The notes beneath the pieces are model-generated. The model saw only the letters and a program-made list of their open reading frames with translations, was not told the DNA's origin and ran no database searches. Position numbers and translations under genes: made by a program. This document shows, piece by piece, positions 1 through 8,917 of a DNA stretch of 49,332 bases; the stretch's first letter is position 1, and the number at the start of each line of letters is the position of its first letter. The DNA comes from Verrucomicrobiales bacterium (lineage in GTDB: Bacteria > Verrucomicrobiota > Verrucomicrobiia > Verrucomicrobiales > DEV007): NCBI GenBank assembly GCA_029940475.1, contig JAPYUT010000023.1, positions 1 through 49,332 of the forward strand, given 5' to 3'.

Positions 1-3000
1 TCCGTTGAGTGTATAGTAGATGGCAGTGACGTCAGTGGCCATGGTGATTCCGCCTCCGGGGGCTATTGATCCGCCATGCTGGCTGAAGACCGGTGCAATA
101 ATGTTCGGATACATGCCGGCGGACCTGAAGCGCGACAGCATGGTCTGGGTCAGACCGGGGAAGTGGTTATTGACCAGGTTTTGCTGGTAGTTAAGCCAGT
201 CCTGGTATTCACGGAAGCGGTTTCCCCAGCGTGCTGACTCGGCAATGAACCCCAGCCGGGCCTCGTCGACCCGCTTCTGCAACCGCTCGATATTCTTCGA
301 CGGGGTCAGCGCCCCATCATTGAAGAAGTGTTTGTGGATTCGGTCAGCAACAAGCATTGCAAAGTCCGTGTTGCCGCTGCGCAGGCGTGACATCAGGTTC
401 AATGGTCCGGAACTGCTTGCAGAGTGCCCCGGGCTGCGCAGGAAACCGTCAGCGTCCTTCATCTGGAAGCGGAAGGGTTGTCCCTGGGCCTTGGACCCGA
501 GCAACCTGACTTCGCTTTCCGAGTTGCCGCTGACCCACAGCAGCATGAAGTCGATGAGGTTGGCGACATCAATGTTGTTGTCGTTGTTTGCCCAGGGATT
601 GGGGCCTGATGCCAGTGCCTTGGCCTCGTTCCAGAAAACGCCGGTGCCATCGTAAACCTTTTCATCGTTGCGGAAACCGTCGTTGAGGTTGACCGCGTCA
701 TAGTCAGCCTTGGGGCCTCCGAAGTAGCTTGAGGCCATGTCGGCGTTCCAGCGCTCGCGCAGGTGATACTGTCCCCAGTAGCTGCCGTTGAGGTAGACGT
801 GCACGAAGCGCCCGTGCGGGGCAAGGTTTCCCATGTCGAGCATCGAGTCATCAGTGAAGCGGTTGGACATGTAGGCACCGCGTGAGCGCATGTCGTGGGA
901 ACCGCTGCGCAGGTCCATGATGTCAAAGCGGTCGGTTGGCGGGTAGTGCTTGTAATCGAAGCCGTCAAAGAGCGGATAGTTGATCTTGGTGGCGCCGTAT
1001 TGTGAGCGAAAGCCGATACGTAGGCTCTTCTTTGGAAAGTTTGTATAGTATCCGCCGAAGTGCTTTAACCCGCCGTTTTCCTGGAAGCCTGGCGTGCCGT
1101 CGGGAAAGATCATCTCCACGGATGCGGGTGACTCACTGCGGATGTTGCTTCCGCCTTCATTCTGGAAAGGACCGGGATTATCGGTGACGATTGAGACCGT
1201 GGGCACAGATTTCAGGGAATCGACCATTTGCGGCCCGAAGGTTGCCGACTGGGTGACTGATGTGCGCATGCGCGACTGGTCCACCACGTCCTCGGGGAAG
1301 AGGTAGGTTTGTGTGTCGACGTTGGTCGGCTCATAGCCGGTATGGTACGCCATGGCACGAATCACGGTGGTGGTGGTGATCCTTATCGGCCTACTGTAGA
1401 TGGTGCCACGGGTTTTGCTCGGGCTTGATCCGTCGGTGGTGTAGCGGATGGTTGCCCCCTCGGTGGAGGTGGTGACCTCAAGGTCAAAGGGTTCCTCGAA
1501 GAAACCGCGATCAATGCTGAAGGCCGTGTCACCGACAAAACCCTTGAAGGTATCGGTATTGACCAGTCCCGGGGTGGGAACTCTCAGGTAGCCGTGCTCA
1601 AGGCTATCGGGATTGAGCCCGTAGGATATGCCTTCCTCCTGGCGCGGGTAGGTGGGCGTGTATTCACTTAACACGGTGAATCCCTCCTCCCCGTCATCAC
1701 GTGTGAGAGCCAGGTATTCACCCTCGGAGGTGAGCTTGAAGTTGGTATGCAACTCACTGCCCGCTGTGCTGCGCTCCTTGCCCGAGGCAAACACGATCAG
1801 GTAGCTGCGCGGTTGCATGATAATTGACGGCAGTGCCCACTTATTTGGAACCTGCCGGTTGTCGGTGAGGTAGTGACCGGCAAGGTTTACCGGGGAAGAG
1901 GTTGGATTCCACAGCTCGATCCAGTCGGAGTTATCGCCATCGGAGTCAAGGCGTACACCGTCGTTGTCCGCCATGAACTCGTTGATCAACAGGTCATCGA
2001 GCGTCGGCACGGTGGGAGTGTTGTCGGCATTATTAGGGTCATAACCCAAGGCCACCTCGATGCCGTCATTGTAACCGTCACCGTCACTGTCGGCATTGGT
2101 GGGGTCGGTGCCGTGGGTGAGCACCTCTTCGCCATCGCTGAGTTCATCGCCATCGCTGTCGGCGGTAAGCGGGTCGGTCGCTGGTTCCCCGTTAATCTCC
2201 TGCCCGTCATTAAGCCCGTCACCGTCACTGTCGGCTAGCGCCGGGTCGGTGCCATACTGGTTGAACTCTTCGGAGTCCGAGAGCCCGTCACCGTCACTGT
2301 CGGCGTTGTTCGGGTCGGTGCCGAGGTTGAATTCCTGGCTGTTGGTGAGCCCGTCGGGCTCGACGTCATCCTTCCCGGACTGGCTCAGGTCGGAGAAATG
2401 GGCCAGCTCCCAGGTATCGGGAAGCGCGTCGGCATCGGAGTCATTGGGTAGGTGCAAGCCGTCCTTGAAGGCAACGTAGTCAATCTCCACAGCGGCCTTC
2501 TGGTTGGTCGCCGAGAGTTGCAGGGAAACGTAGGGGTAGGATTCATCGGCGGTGTTCGAGAGCTTGATGGTGCGCGCAATGATGGGGACAATCGAGCCGT
2601 TGCGGTAGACCCTGAGGTCATAGAGCGAGGCATCCGCGGCATTTTGCTCGGTGGTAACCCAGAACTCATTCCACGCGGTGGGGTCAAGGGCGCGGAAGAA
2701 GCTGAGGTTGGCATCACTGATGAGCATGCCGTCCTGCTGGTAGCTGCTGTCTGTGCCGGCAATGCCGATGGCGAAGCTGATGCGCCCGCCGGCACCACGC
2801 AGGTTGACCATGCCCTTGGAACCGCTGTGCGGGTTGAGCCCATCAGGGGCACTGGGCAGGTCGCGGGCGGTTGTTGGCAGGCGCAGGCGGAAGGCGATGG
2901 TTGCGCCGTTATCCAGGAAGTCGGCGGGGACACCCTCGCCGGCAGCAAGGTTGTGGGTGAGGGCGAAGCGCCGGTTGTTGTTGGTGCCCGAGTTGGTGAC

Positions 3001-3276
3001 CGCGTCCACCATCAGCAGTGCATTGTTGCCGGGCTCGCCGGTGACCGGGACTACGGTGATACCACCGGGATTGCCGGTACCCGGAGCGGTGCCATCCCAA
3101 TGGTCGGAGTTGTTGTTGTGGTCCCAGGTGCCGTCAAGGGAAGCTGTGGCGCTCCCTGCTGCGGCATTGCCCTCAAAGTGGTAATCCCAGCCACCTCCCG
3201 GAGGCAGGTAGTCCCTGGAGAAGCCGGTGGCGAGAAGGAGGAGTGTTGCAGGGAGGGTCAGTTGCATGGGGGGCAT
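1..3276 (-). CDS. CotH-family secreted multidomain surface protein (3' part missing)
   Basis: The frame is open from an ATG at 3274-3276 to the left edge, giving 1092 codons, so the C-terminus lies outside the window. Seen: a hydrophobic signal peptide (about residues 4-18, TLPATLLLLATG); a lectin-like N-terminal region (about 20-280); five aspartate-rich thrombospondin type 3 repeats (about 302-422); a lamin-tail domain opening with LLINEFMADNDG (about 428-565); a chitobiase-like beta-sandwich (ATIRYTTDGSSPS, about 582-658); and a CotH region (about 690-990) with FPKKSLRIGF, YLNGSYWGQYHLRE, FRFQMKDADG and AESARWG. A second ATG three codons in (3265-3267) is equally usable. CotH proteins include protein kinases of spore coats; in marine bacteria this secreted architecture is common and its substrate is unknown. 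Inference: a calcium-stabilised cell-surface or secreted protein. No linked partner gene is visible. Confidence 0.88.
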   Translation of the reverse strand, partial: MPPMQLTLPATLLLLATGFSRDYLPPGGGWDYHFEGNAAAGSATASLDGTWDHNNNSDHWDGTAPGTGNPGGITVVPVTGEPGNNALLMVDAVTNSGTNNNRRFALTHNLAAGEGVPADFLDNGATIAFRLRLPTTARDLPSAPDGLNPHSGSKGMVNLRGAGGRISFAIGIAGTDSSYQQDGMLISDANLSFFRALDPTAWNEFWVTTEQNAADASLYDLRVYRNGSIVPIIARTIKLSNTADESYPYVSLQLSATNQKAAVEIDYVAFKDGLHLPNDSDADALPDTWELAHFSDLSQSGKDDVEPDGLTNSQEFNLGTDPNNADSDGDGLSDSEEFNQYGTDPALADSDGDGLNDGQEINGEPATDPLTADSDGDELSDGEEVLTHGTDPTNADSDGDGYNDGIEVALGYDPNNADNTPTVPTLDDLLINEFMADNDGVRLDSDGDNSDWIELWNPTSSPVNLAGHYLTDNRQVPNKWALPSIIMQPRSYLIVFASGKERSTAGSELHTNFKLTSEGEYLALTRDDGEEGFTVLSEYTPTYPRQEEGISYGLNPDSLEHGYLRVPTPGLVNTDTFKGFVGDTAFSIDRGFFEEPFDLEVTTSTEGATIRYTTDGSSPSKTRGTIYSRPIRITTTTVIRAMAYHTGYEPTNVDTQTYLFPEDVVDQSRMRTSVTQSATFGPQMVDSLKSVPTVSIVTDNPGPFQNEGGSNIRSESPASVEMIFPDGTPGFQENGGLKHFGGYYTNFPKKSLRIGFRSQYGATKINYPLFDGFDYKHYPPTDRFDIMDLRSGSHDMRSRGAYMSNRFTDDSMLDMGNLAPHGRFVHVYLNGSYWGQYHLRERWNADMASSYFGGPKADYDAVNLNDGFRNDEKVYDGTGVFWNEAKALASGPNPWANNDNNIDVANLIDFMLLWVSGNSESEVRLLGSKAQGQPFRFQMKDADGFLRSPGHSASSSGPLNLMSRLRSGNTDFAMLVADRIHKHFFNDGALTPSKNIERLQKRVDEARLGFIAESARWGNRFREYQDWLNYQQNLVNNHFPGLTQTMLSRFRSAGMYPNIIAPVFSQHGGSIAPGGGITMATDVTAIYYTLNG
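2020..2370 (-). repeat. Thrombospondin type 3 repeat block inside the CotH gene
   Basis: About five copies of a roughly 23-residue unit, GTDP-x-x-ADSDGDG-x-x-D-x-x-E, are encoded here. At DNA level the core reads gtcaccgtcactgtcggc on the plus strand and recurs with small changes. Such DxDxDG loops bind calcium and act as stiff spacers. The near-identical copies could recombine and change the repeat number without breaking the frame. Confidence 0.85.
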
Positions 3277-3358
3277 GACTGAGATGGGGGGTTAGGGGAG
3301 AATTGAAACTATAACCACCATACGACTGTAACTGGTCGTGTTCAAGTATGAGCGGAAT

Positions 3359-4402
3359 TTACCATCCGGCACCTTTTGTCTTCGTCTGGATCCGGCAAAT
3401 ATACATGTCCGCAGTGAGGTAGAGGATGCTGCCATCGCCTCCCCAGCCGCAATTAGCGGTTTTCTCTCCGGTGCTGATTCGTCCCAGCAGCTTTCCTCCG
3501 GGAGTGAAGATGGATACCCCGCCGGGGCCGGTAGCCCACACGTTTCCCCTTGCGTCAACTTTCAGCCCGTCGGGAAGGCCGGGGAGTTTACCGACGCTTT
3601 CCGTGGCATCAGCAAAGAGTTTGCCTCTGCCTATCGAGCCGTCGGCGTTGACCGGGAATTTTTTCCAGACGGCTGCTTTCGGGTCTGATTGCGCGACATA
3701 CAGTGTCTTTTCGTCAGGAGAGAAGGCGATGCCGTTAGGGCGGGTCATTTCTTTGGTCAAGAGGGAGAGTGTCCCGTCTTTTGCCAGTCGGTAAACTCCA
3801 CAGAAGTCGAGTTCGCGACGCTTATCCTCATAACGGTTTGGTAACCCGTATGGGGGGTCAGTAAAGTAAATGTCACCGTTCGACTTCATGCAGGCGTCAT
3901 TGGGACTGTTGAGTCGTTTACCGGCGAAGTTGTCCACGAGGGTGCGTTTTCCACCGCCTCCGGTAAGCAGGGATATGCGACGGTCGCCATGCTCGCAGGC
4001 TACAAGACGGCCTTTCTGGTCAAGCAACAAGCCATTGCTGCCCGGTTCATTACCGTAGTTTTCAACACCGGTATAGCCGGAGGGTTTCATGAACAGGCTC
4101 ACGCCAACACCCTCTTGCCACTTCATGATAGAGTTGCGCGGGATATCCGAGAACAACAGATAACCTCCGTCTTTTCCGGGCACCCATAGGGGGCCTTCAG
4201 CCCACACAAATCCATCACCAATCATCTCAATCCTGGCCGTCGTGTCGATAAGGTCATCAATGCCGGGATCGATCCGGATGACCTTTCCCAGGGTGGGGAA
4301 ATTGGTTGTATCAATGCTGCTGATAGCGGGGGTTGCCGCCTCCTGGGCGGATAGAAAATTGAGCGTTGCGACGAGGCAGATAGAGGTAAGCGTAATTTTC
4401 AT
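3359..4402 (-). CDS. SMP-30/gluconolactonase family beta-propeller, secreted
   Basis: 347 residues with a signal peptide ending near LNFLSAQ (about residue 20), so the product is exported. The chain carries SMP-30 propeller landmarks: FVWAEGPLWVPG with the first metal-ligand glutamate, NSPNDACMKSNGDIYFTDPPYG with the asparagine and aspartate, RPNGIAFSPDEKTLYVAQS, and LPDGLKVDARGNVWATGPGG with the last aspartate. Family members hydrolyse sugar lactones using a divalent metal. The exact substrate cannot be read from the sequence. It stands alone, 82 bp from the CotH start and divergent from the VWA gene, so it may be its own transcription unit. The fit to family length (about 300 plus signal peptide) is good. 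Confidence 0.88.
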   Translation of the reverse strand: MKITLTSICLVATLNFLSAQEAATPAISSIDTTNFPTLGKVIRIDPGIDDLIDTTARIEMIGDGFVWAEGPLWVPGKDGGYLLFSDIPRNSIMKWQEGVGVSLFMKPSGYTGVENYGNEPGSNGLLLDQKGRLVACEHGDRRISLLTGGGGKRTLVDNFAGKRLNSPNDACMKSNGDIYFTDPPYGLPNRYEDKRRELDFCGVYRLAKDGTLSLLTKEMTRPNGIAFSPDEKTLYVAQSDPKAAVWKKFPVNADGSIGRGKLFADATESVGKLPGLPDGLKVDARGNVWATGPGGVSIFTPGGKLLGRISTGEKTANCGWGGDGSILYLTADMYICRIQTKTKGAGW

Positions 4403-4572
4403 GGAACACTGATGTTAGTGTCTGGAGCAGTTGGCGGAAAGAAAAACTGGTAATAAACCGCATGGATTTTGTGCATTCTGCGGAGCACAGGGGGTAAGCA
4501 GCTGCCGGAGAAGGATGTTTTGGATTTCAATTTTTAAGTTTTGGGTAATATTAGTAATTATCAGTTAAGACA

Positions 4573-5685
4573 ATGGACGCTCAAGTATCCCAGCAACCTC
4601 CATCCTATGAGGGCATTTCCACTGTGTCTGGCGTAGCGGTTGATCCGGGAATCCTTAACCAGGGAACTGAACGAAATAACACCGGGGCAAAGAGCCTTTC
4701 CCTGGCTGTCGCCATCGGGTTGAATGCCCTGATTTTGTTGCTCCTTGCCTGGTGGACCATCATGAGCTTCACCGATGAGGAGGTTGAGCTGATTGTTGAG
4801 TCCGGCCCTGTGGAATCATTGACTCAAATTGACAAGAAGCAGTTCCAGAAGAAGCAGCAGACAAAGCCAACTCCTGCTTCCGGCTCCCAGGCACCGCCAT
4901 TGATTACCTCTGCGGTGGTTGATCCCACGGCAGTATTTGTGGTTGAGACCAAGGTGGAGACTGATGCATTCGGGATAGGTGATGGCTGGGGGAAGGGTGC
5001 GGGGTTTGGCAGTGGTGGCTCAGGTGGCGGAAGTGTCGGTTTTTTCGGTTCACGCTCAATGGCGCAGCGCGTTGTGTTTTGTGTAGATGCCTCCGCGTCG
5101 CTCTCGAGCCAGCAGTTTCAGATGATCAAGAGGGAGCTCAACAAGTCACTGAAAAAGCTGGCTTCATCAATCAATTACCAGGTGATCTTTTTCTCGGGCC
5201 CGGCCTGGTTTGCCGAGGATGAGCATACCGGGAAGAAGAACAACCATGCCGTCAAGCACGCGGGGAAATCATATCAGTGGCGAACCAAGGGCGGGGCGAG
5301 TGCATTCTATATTGTCGGAGACAAGGAACTCTACACCGCAAAATGGCTGCCCGCCACCAGCGCCAATCTTGCCAAGACGCGCTATCACGTTGATGCGGTG
5401 GAAAAGTCTTATGGCACCGATTGGCGCCATCCGCTGCGCATGGCCCTGCAGATGAATCCAAAGCCTGACGTGGTGTATTTTTTGACCGACGGGGCTGTAA
5501 GCAATGGCCAGCAGGCGGTTGACCAGATCCTGAAAATCAACAACCGCGGCAAGAAGGCCAAGATTAACACTATTGCAATGATGGTTCCCAGGGCCGCCAA
5601 TTTGCTTGGAGAACTGGCCAAGAAGACAGGTGGTGAGTTTACCGTGGTGATGGCGGACGGCAGCGTGAAGAAAGGCAAAAAGTAA
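4573..5685 (+). CDS. Membrane-anchored von Willebrand factor A domain protein
   Basis: 370 residues. A cytoplasmic N-terminus of about 43 residues is followed by one transmembrane helix (44-65, LAVAIGLNALILLLLAWW), a charged Gln/Lys-rich linker (87-100), a Gly/Ser-rich hinge (137-160) and a VWA domain (165-360). The metal-ion-dependent adhesion site is intact: D172-A-S174-A-S176, a threonine in GTDW near 282, and D306 in FLTDG. The topology (short N-tail, one helix, flexible linker, folded domain outside) resembles TonB-like or secreted VWA proteins of Planctomycetota and Verrucomicrobiota. Its ligand is unknown and its neighbours give no clue. The leader is AT-rich (4525-4572) and lacks a Shine-Dalgarno sequence. 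It ends 23 bp from the convergent aspS stop. Confidence 0.85.
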   Translation: MDAQVSQQPPSYEGISTVSGVAVDPGILNQGTERNNTGAKSLSLAVAIGLNALILLLLAWWTIMSFTDEEVELIVESGPVESLTQIDKKQFQKKQQTKPTPASGSQAPPLITSAVVDPTAVFVVETKVETDAFGIGDGWGKGAGFGSGGSGGGSVGFFGSRSMAQRVVFCVDASASLSSQQFQMIKRELNKSLKKLASSINYQVIFFSGPAWFAEDEHTGKKNNHAVKHAGKSYQWRTKGGASAFYIVGDKELYTAKWLPATSANLAKTRYHVDAVEKSYGTDWRHPLRMALQMNPKPDVVYFLTDGAVSNGQQAVDQILKINNRGKKAKINTIAMMVPRAANLLGELAKKTGGEFTVVMADGSVKKGKK

Positions 5686-5708
5686 TAGCGCAACGCCGGT
5701 TGTGGCGA

Positions 5709-7499
5709 TTATCCCGGCTTCTTTTCCTCGCGGGTGGACTTGATGTAAAGTTCCCGGAGTTGCTTGAAGTCTACTTCAGCAGGGCTTGAGGACATCAGGT
5801 CAATTCCTCGGTTGTTCTTCGGGAAAGCGATGACCTCACGGATGCTTTCCTCGCCGGCGATGAGCATTACCAGCCGGTCAAACCCGAGCGCCACACCGCC
5901 GTGCGGGGGTGCGCCAAAGCTGAAGGCATCAAGCAGGTGACCGAATTCCTGTGCGGCCTGGGTTTCGTCAATCCCGAGTGCAGCGAACATTTTGGTTTGC
6001 AATTCACTTTCATGAATCCGGATGGAACCGCCGCCGATCTCGTGTCCATTGAGTACGACATCATAGGCCTCGGCGCGGATCTCGCCGAGATTCTCGCCAT
6101 TTTCCAGGAGAGGGATATCGTCCTTCTTTGGACGGGTGAAGGGGTGGTGAACGGCGTTCCATTTGCCGGTTTCCTTGTCGAGGCTTAGCAGGGGGAAGTC
6201 GGTTACCCAGAGAAATTTCCAGTCGGTATTGCCCTCGTTGGTTTTCAGGTATCCGGCACACTCAAGCCGGATGCGCCCCAATACCTCGCAAACCGTTGAC
6301 CAGTCACCTGCTCCAAACAGGATGAGGTCGCCTTCCTCAATGGCCATGGCTTCACTGAGATGTGTTTTCTCTTCCTCGCTGAAGAACTTTACGATTGGGG
6401 ATTTCCACTCACCATTTTCCACCTTGATGAAGGCGAGTCCCTTGGCTCCGTGTAACTTGGCAGTTTCGGTAAGGTGGTTGATTTGGCCGGTCGTGATACA
6501 GGCAAAGCCTTTTGCGTTGATGGCCTTGACGACTCCCCCGGAGTCCAGGGCTCCGCTGAACACCTTGAACTGGCTGTCTCCAAAGACGGTTCCCAGGTCG
6601 GTAAGTTCCATCGCAAAGCGCATGTCCGGCTTGTCGCTACCAAAGCGATTCATCGCCTCCTTATAGGTGAGCCGCAGGAACCCGCTTTCAATGTCGGGGC
6701 CAAGGGCTGCCTTGAAAGCGCGGGCAAGGAGGTTTTCAACGAGCGTGATAATATCGTCGGCGGACACGAAAGATGCCTCGATATCGATCTGGGTAAACTC
6801 CGGTTGCCGATCCGCACGCAGGTCCTCGTCACGGAAACAACGGGCAATCTGGAAGTATTTCTCGATGCCGGCAACCTGCAGGAGTTGCTTATACTGCTGC
6901 GGAGCCTGGGGCAGGGCGTAGAAATTGCCCGGATTGAGACGCGAGGGAACCAGGAAATCCCGTGCCCCTTCCGGTGTGCTTTTGCTTAGGATTGGTGTTT
7001 CTATCTCAAGGTATCCGGATTCATCAAGGTAATCCCGGCAGGCTTTAGCTACCCGGTGCCGTATTTTCAAGTTACGTGCCATCCGCGGGCGGCGCAGGTC
7101 AAGGTAGCGATGGCGGAGCCTTATGTCCTCGTTGGGAAGTTCCTTGTCGAGTTGAAAGGGCAATACCTCAGAGCGGTTTATCACCTTGAGTTCCTGGGCG
7201 ATCAGTTCAATTTCCCCGGTTTCGATATTGCGGTTGACGGTTGACTGCCCTTCAATTTCCGGACGTTCGCCAACTGTTCCCGTGACCTGCACAACATCTT
7301 CGTGGCGCAAGGTATGAGAGAGTTGTGCAGCTTCGGTGTTTTCCTCGCTGCGAAACACCGCCTGGGTAACGCCTTCGCGATCACGGATATCAATAAAGAT
7401 CACGCCATGGTGGTCGCGTTTAGTGTTTACCCAGCCAATAAGTGTTGCTGACTGGCCGATGTGTTCCTTGCGGAGGCTATTGCAATGGTGCGTGCGCAT
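5709..7499 (-). CDS. aspS: Aspartyl-tRNA synthetase
   Basis: 596 residues from the ATG at 7497-7499 (MRTHHCNSLR), the usual bacterial length. A longer open frame to 7664 exists but would overlap hisS, so I reject it. Domains in order: N-terminal OB-fold anticodon-binding domain (GWVNTKRDHHGVIFIDIRDR), class II core with motif 2 (CFRDEDLRADRQPEFTQIDIE), the bacterial GAD insertion (about 290-420), and motif 3 (GVALGFDRLVMLIAGEESIRE). It charges tRNA-Asp in the cytoplasm. Whether it is discriminating or also makes Asp-tRNA-Asn cannot be decided here, since no gatCAB or asnS is in the window. hisS lies 22 bp upstream on the same strand; the hisS-aspS pair is common in bacteria and implies co-transcription. 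Confidence 0.97.
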   Translation of the reverse strand: MRTHHCNSLRKEHIGQSATLIGWVNTKRDHHGVIFIDIRDREGVTQAVFRSEENTEAAQLSHTLRHEDVVQVTGTVGERPEIEGQSTVNRNIETGEIELIAQELKVINRSEVLPFQLDKELPNEDIRLRHRYLDLRRPRMARNLKIRHRVAKACRDYLDESGYLEIETPILSKSTPEGARDFLVPSRLNPGNFYALPQAPQQYKQLLQVAGIEKYFQIARCFRDEDLRADRQPEFTQIDIEASFVSADDIITLVENLLARAFKAALGPDIESGFLRLTYKEAMNRFGSDKPDMRFAMELTDLGTVFGDSQFKVFSGALDSGGVVKAINAKGFACITTGQINHLTETAKLHGAKGLAFIKVENGEWKSPIVKFFSEEEKTHLSEAMAIEEGDLILFGAGDWSTVCEVLGRIRLECAGYLKTNEGNTDWKFLWVTDFPLLSLDKETGKWNAVHHPFTRPKKDDIPLLENGENLGEIRAEAYDVVLNGHEIGGGSIRIHESELQTKMFAALGIDETQAAQEFGHLLDAFSFGAPPHGGVALGFDRLVMLIAGEESIREVIAFPKNNRGIDLMSSSPAEVDFKQLRELYIKSTREEKKPG

Positions 7500-7521
7500 T
7501 TTCAGATGACGGGATTTTTTG

Positions 7522-8820
7522 TCAGGGTGACTGGGCGTAGAGAGGACCTTCAGGTGGTGAGTCCAGGATCGTTTTAACGAGGCTAGGCATTGCACCAACA
7601 TCGGCTTTAACCTCACTGCGTTGCAAAAGATCCTTGATGCCAACACTGGGATATTCCGAGCCAATGATCACGGCGACCCTGGCTTTGGCGTGCTCAGCCT
7701 GGCTGAACTGCTTGCCCACCTTTGTTTCGGCCATGGAATAATCCACGCGATAACCGGCCTGGCGAAGCTGCTGTATGACAGCGAGGGCTTCCGGGCGCCT
7801 TGATTCATCGGCGATAACCACGTGTATGTCAGCTGAGTTAGTGCTGCCAAGATGGCTGAGCAGCCTGGAGTGAGCGTTTTTTGTTTCCCTGATCAGGTCG
7901 GTGATCACCACGTCGCCCATTGCGAATCCGCAGGCAGGCATTGTGGTGGATTCGTTGCTCACCAGTCCGCAGAGGTTGTCGTAACGTCCGCCCCCTGCCA
8001 CTGAACGCATCGCCTTGCCGCGATCGAAGACCTCGAAAACAGTGCCCGTGTAATAGGCAAGTCCACGGACAACCCCGAGGTCGATCTTCACGTAATCTAA
8101 CAGGTTGCGGGCCGAGAGGTTCTGCAGGATGGCACTGAAGTGCTTGTCGGCTGCTGCCGAGGAAATGAAATTGTCGACAGCCTGGCGCGAGGTTCCCAGG
8201 TCGATGAGTTTCGCTTCTGTTGTTTCCGGGTTGTCACGTTCCATCTTGTCGATGACCTGCAGGAAGGATGAGAGGTTTTCAGGGGCCATGGTTTCGGCCT
8301 GCATAAATTCGATCCAGGCGTCACGGTTACTGATCCGGATCACGAAGTCGTCGACGCAAAACCCGAAATCGAGCATCAGGTCGATTGCGAGGGCAATCAG
8401 TTCGGCATCAGCTGCCTGTGATGGCTCACCGAGAATGTCGACATTAAACTGGTAGAATTCCCGGGCACGTCCCTTTTGCGGTTTCTCATAACGGAAGAAC
8501 TGCCCGATTCCGAACCAGCGCATGGGCTTGCGATAATCCCGTTGACGCGCAGCAGCCATCCGCGCAAGGCTGGGAGTGAGCTCCGGACGCATTGCGACAC
8601 TGCGCTCACCCCGGTCTTCAAAGTGAAACAATTGCTTGAGGATCTCGTCGCCGCTTTTTTTCCGGTAAAGTTCAGAGGGCTCCAGGATAGGACCCTCATA
8701 TTCATGGAAGTTATAGCGGTGCGCAACCGAGCGCCAGTGGTCGAAAACGTAGTTTCGCACTGCGCAGTCTTCCGGGTAGAAGTCCCGGAATCCGGGGAGA
8801 CTTTGTATTTTTCCGCCCAT
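7522..8820 (-). CDS. hisS: Histidyl-tRNA synthetase
   Basis: 432 residues from the ATG at 8818-8820 (MGGKIQSLPGFRDFYPED). An in-frame ATG 16 codons earlier (8868) would add a proline/cysteine-rich tail not typical of the family; neither start has a Shine-Dalgarno sequence. Class II landmarks: FRDFYPED near the start, motif 2 with AMRPELTPSLARM and GIGQFFRYEKPQKGRAREFYQFN, the HisRS signature VRGLAYYTGTVFEVFD, and AGGGRYDNLC. The C-terminal 95 residues form the anticodon-binding fold (VVIADESRRPEALAVIQQLRQ). It charges tRNA-His in the cytoplasm and is probably co-transcribed with aspS. The gene is divergent from recF, with 97 bp between the starts. Confidence 0.96.
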   Translation of the reverse strand: MGGKIQSLPGFRDFYPEDCAVRNYVFDHWRSVAHRYNFHEYEGPILEPSELYRKKSGDEILKQLFHFEDRGERSVAMRPELTPSLARMAAARQRDYRKPMRWFGIGQFFRYEKPQKGRAREFYQFNVDILGEPSQAADAELIALAIDLMLDFGFCVDDFVIRISNRDAWIEFMQAETMAPENLSSFLQVIDKMERDNPETTEAKLIDLGTSRQAVDNFISSAAADKHFSAILQNLSARNLLDYVKIDLGVVRGLAYYTGTVFEVFDRGKAMRSVAGGGRYDNLCGLVSNESTTMPACGFAMGDVVITDLIRETKNAHSRLLSHLGSTNSADIHVVIADESRRPEALAVIQQLRQAGYRVDYSMAETKVGKQFSQAEHAKARVAVIIGSEYPSVGIKDLLQRSEVKADVGAMPSLVKTILDSPPEGPLYAQSP

Positions 8821-8917
8821 TGGTTCGATACAGGGTGCGCAAGATGGCGGGTTCAGGCTGAAATTCAACCGTTTTGGGCATTGAGTCGTCCGCAGATATG
8901 GTGCAGAGGTTCTTGAG

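Noticed and set aside
2020-2370. CRISPR-like regularly spaced repeats
   Set aside because: The repeats are coding, lie in frame inside the CotH gene, and translate to calcium-binding thrombospondin type 3 units.
7500-7664. Longer N-terminus for aspS
   Set aside because: It would overlap the hisS 3' end by 143 bp, and the family starts at MRTHHCNSLR.
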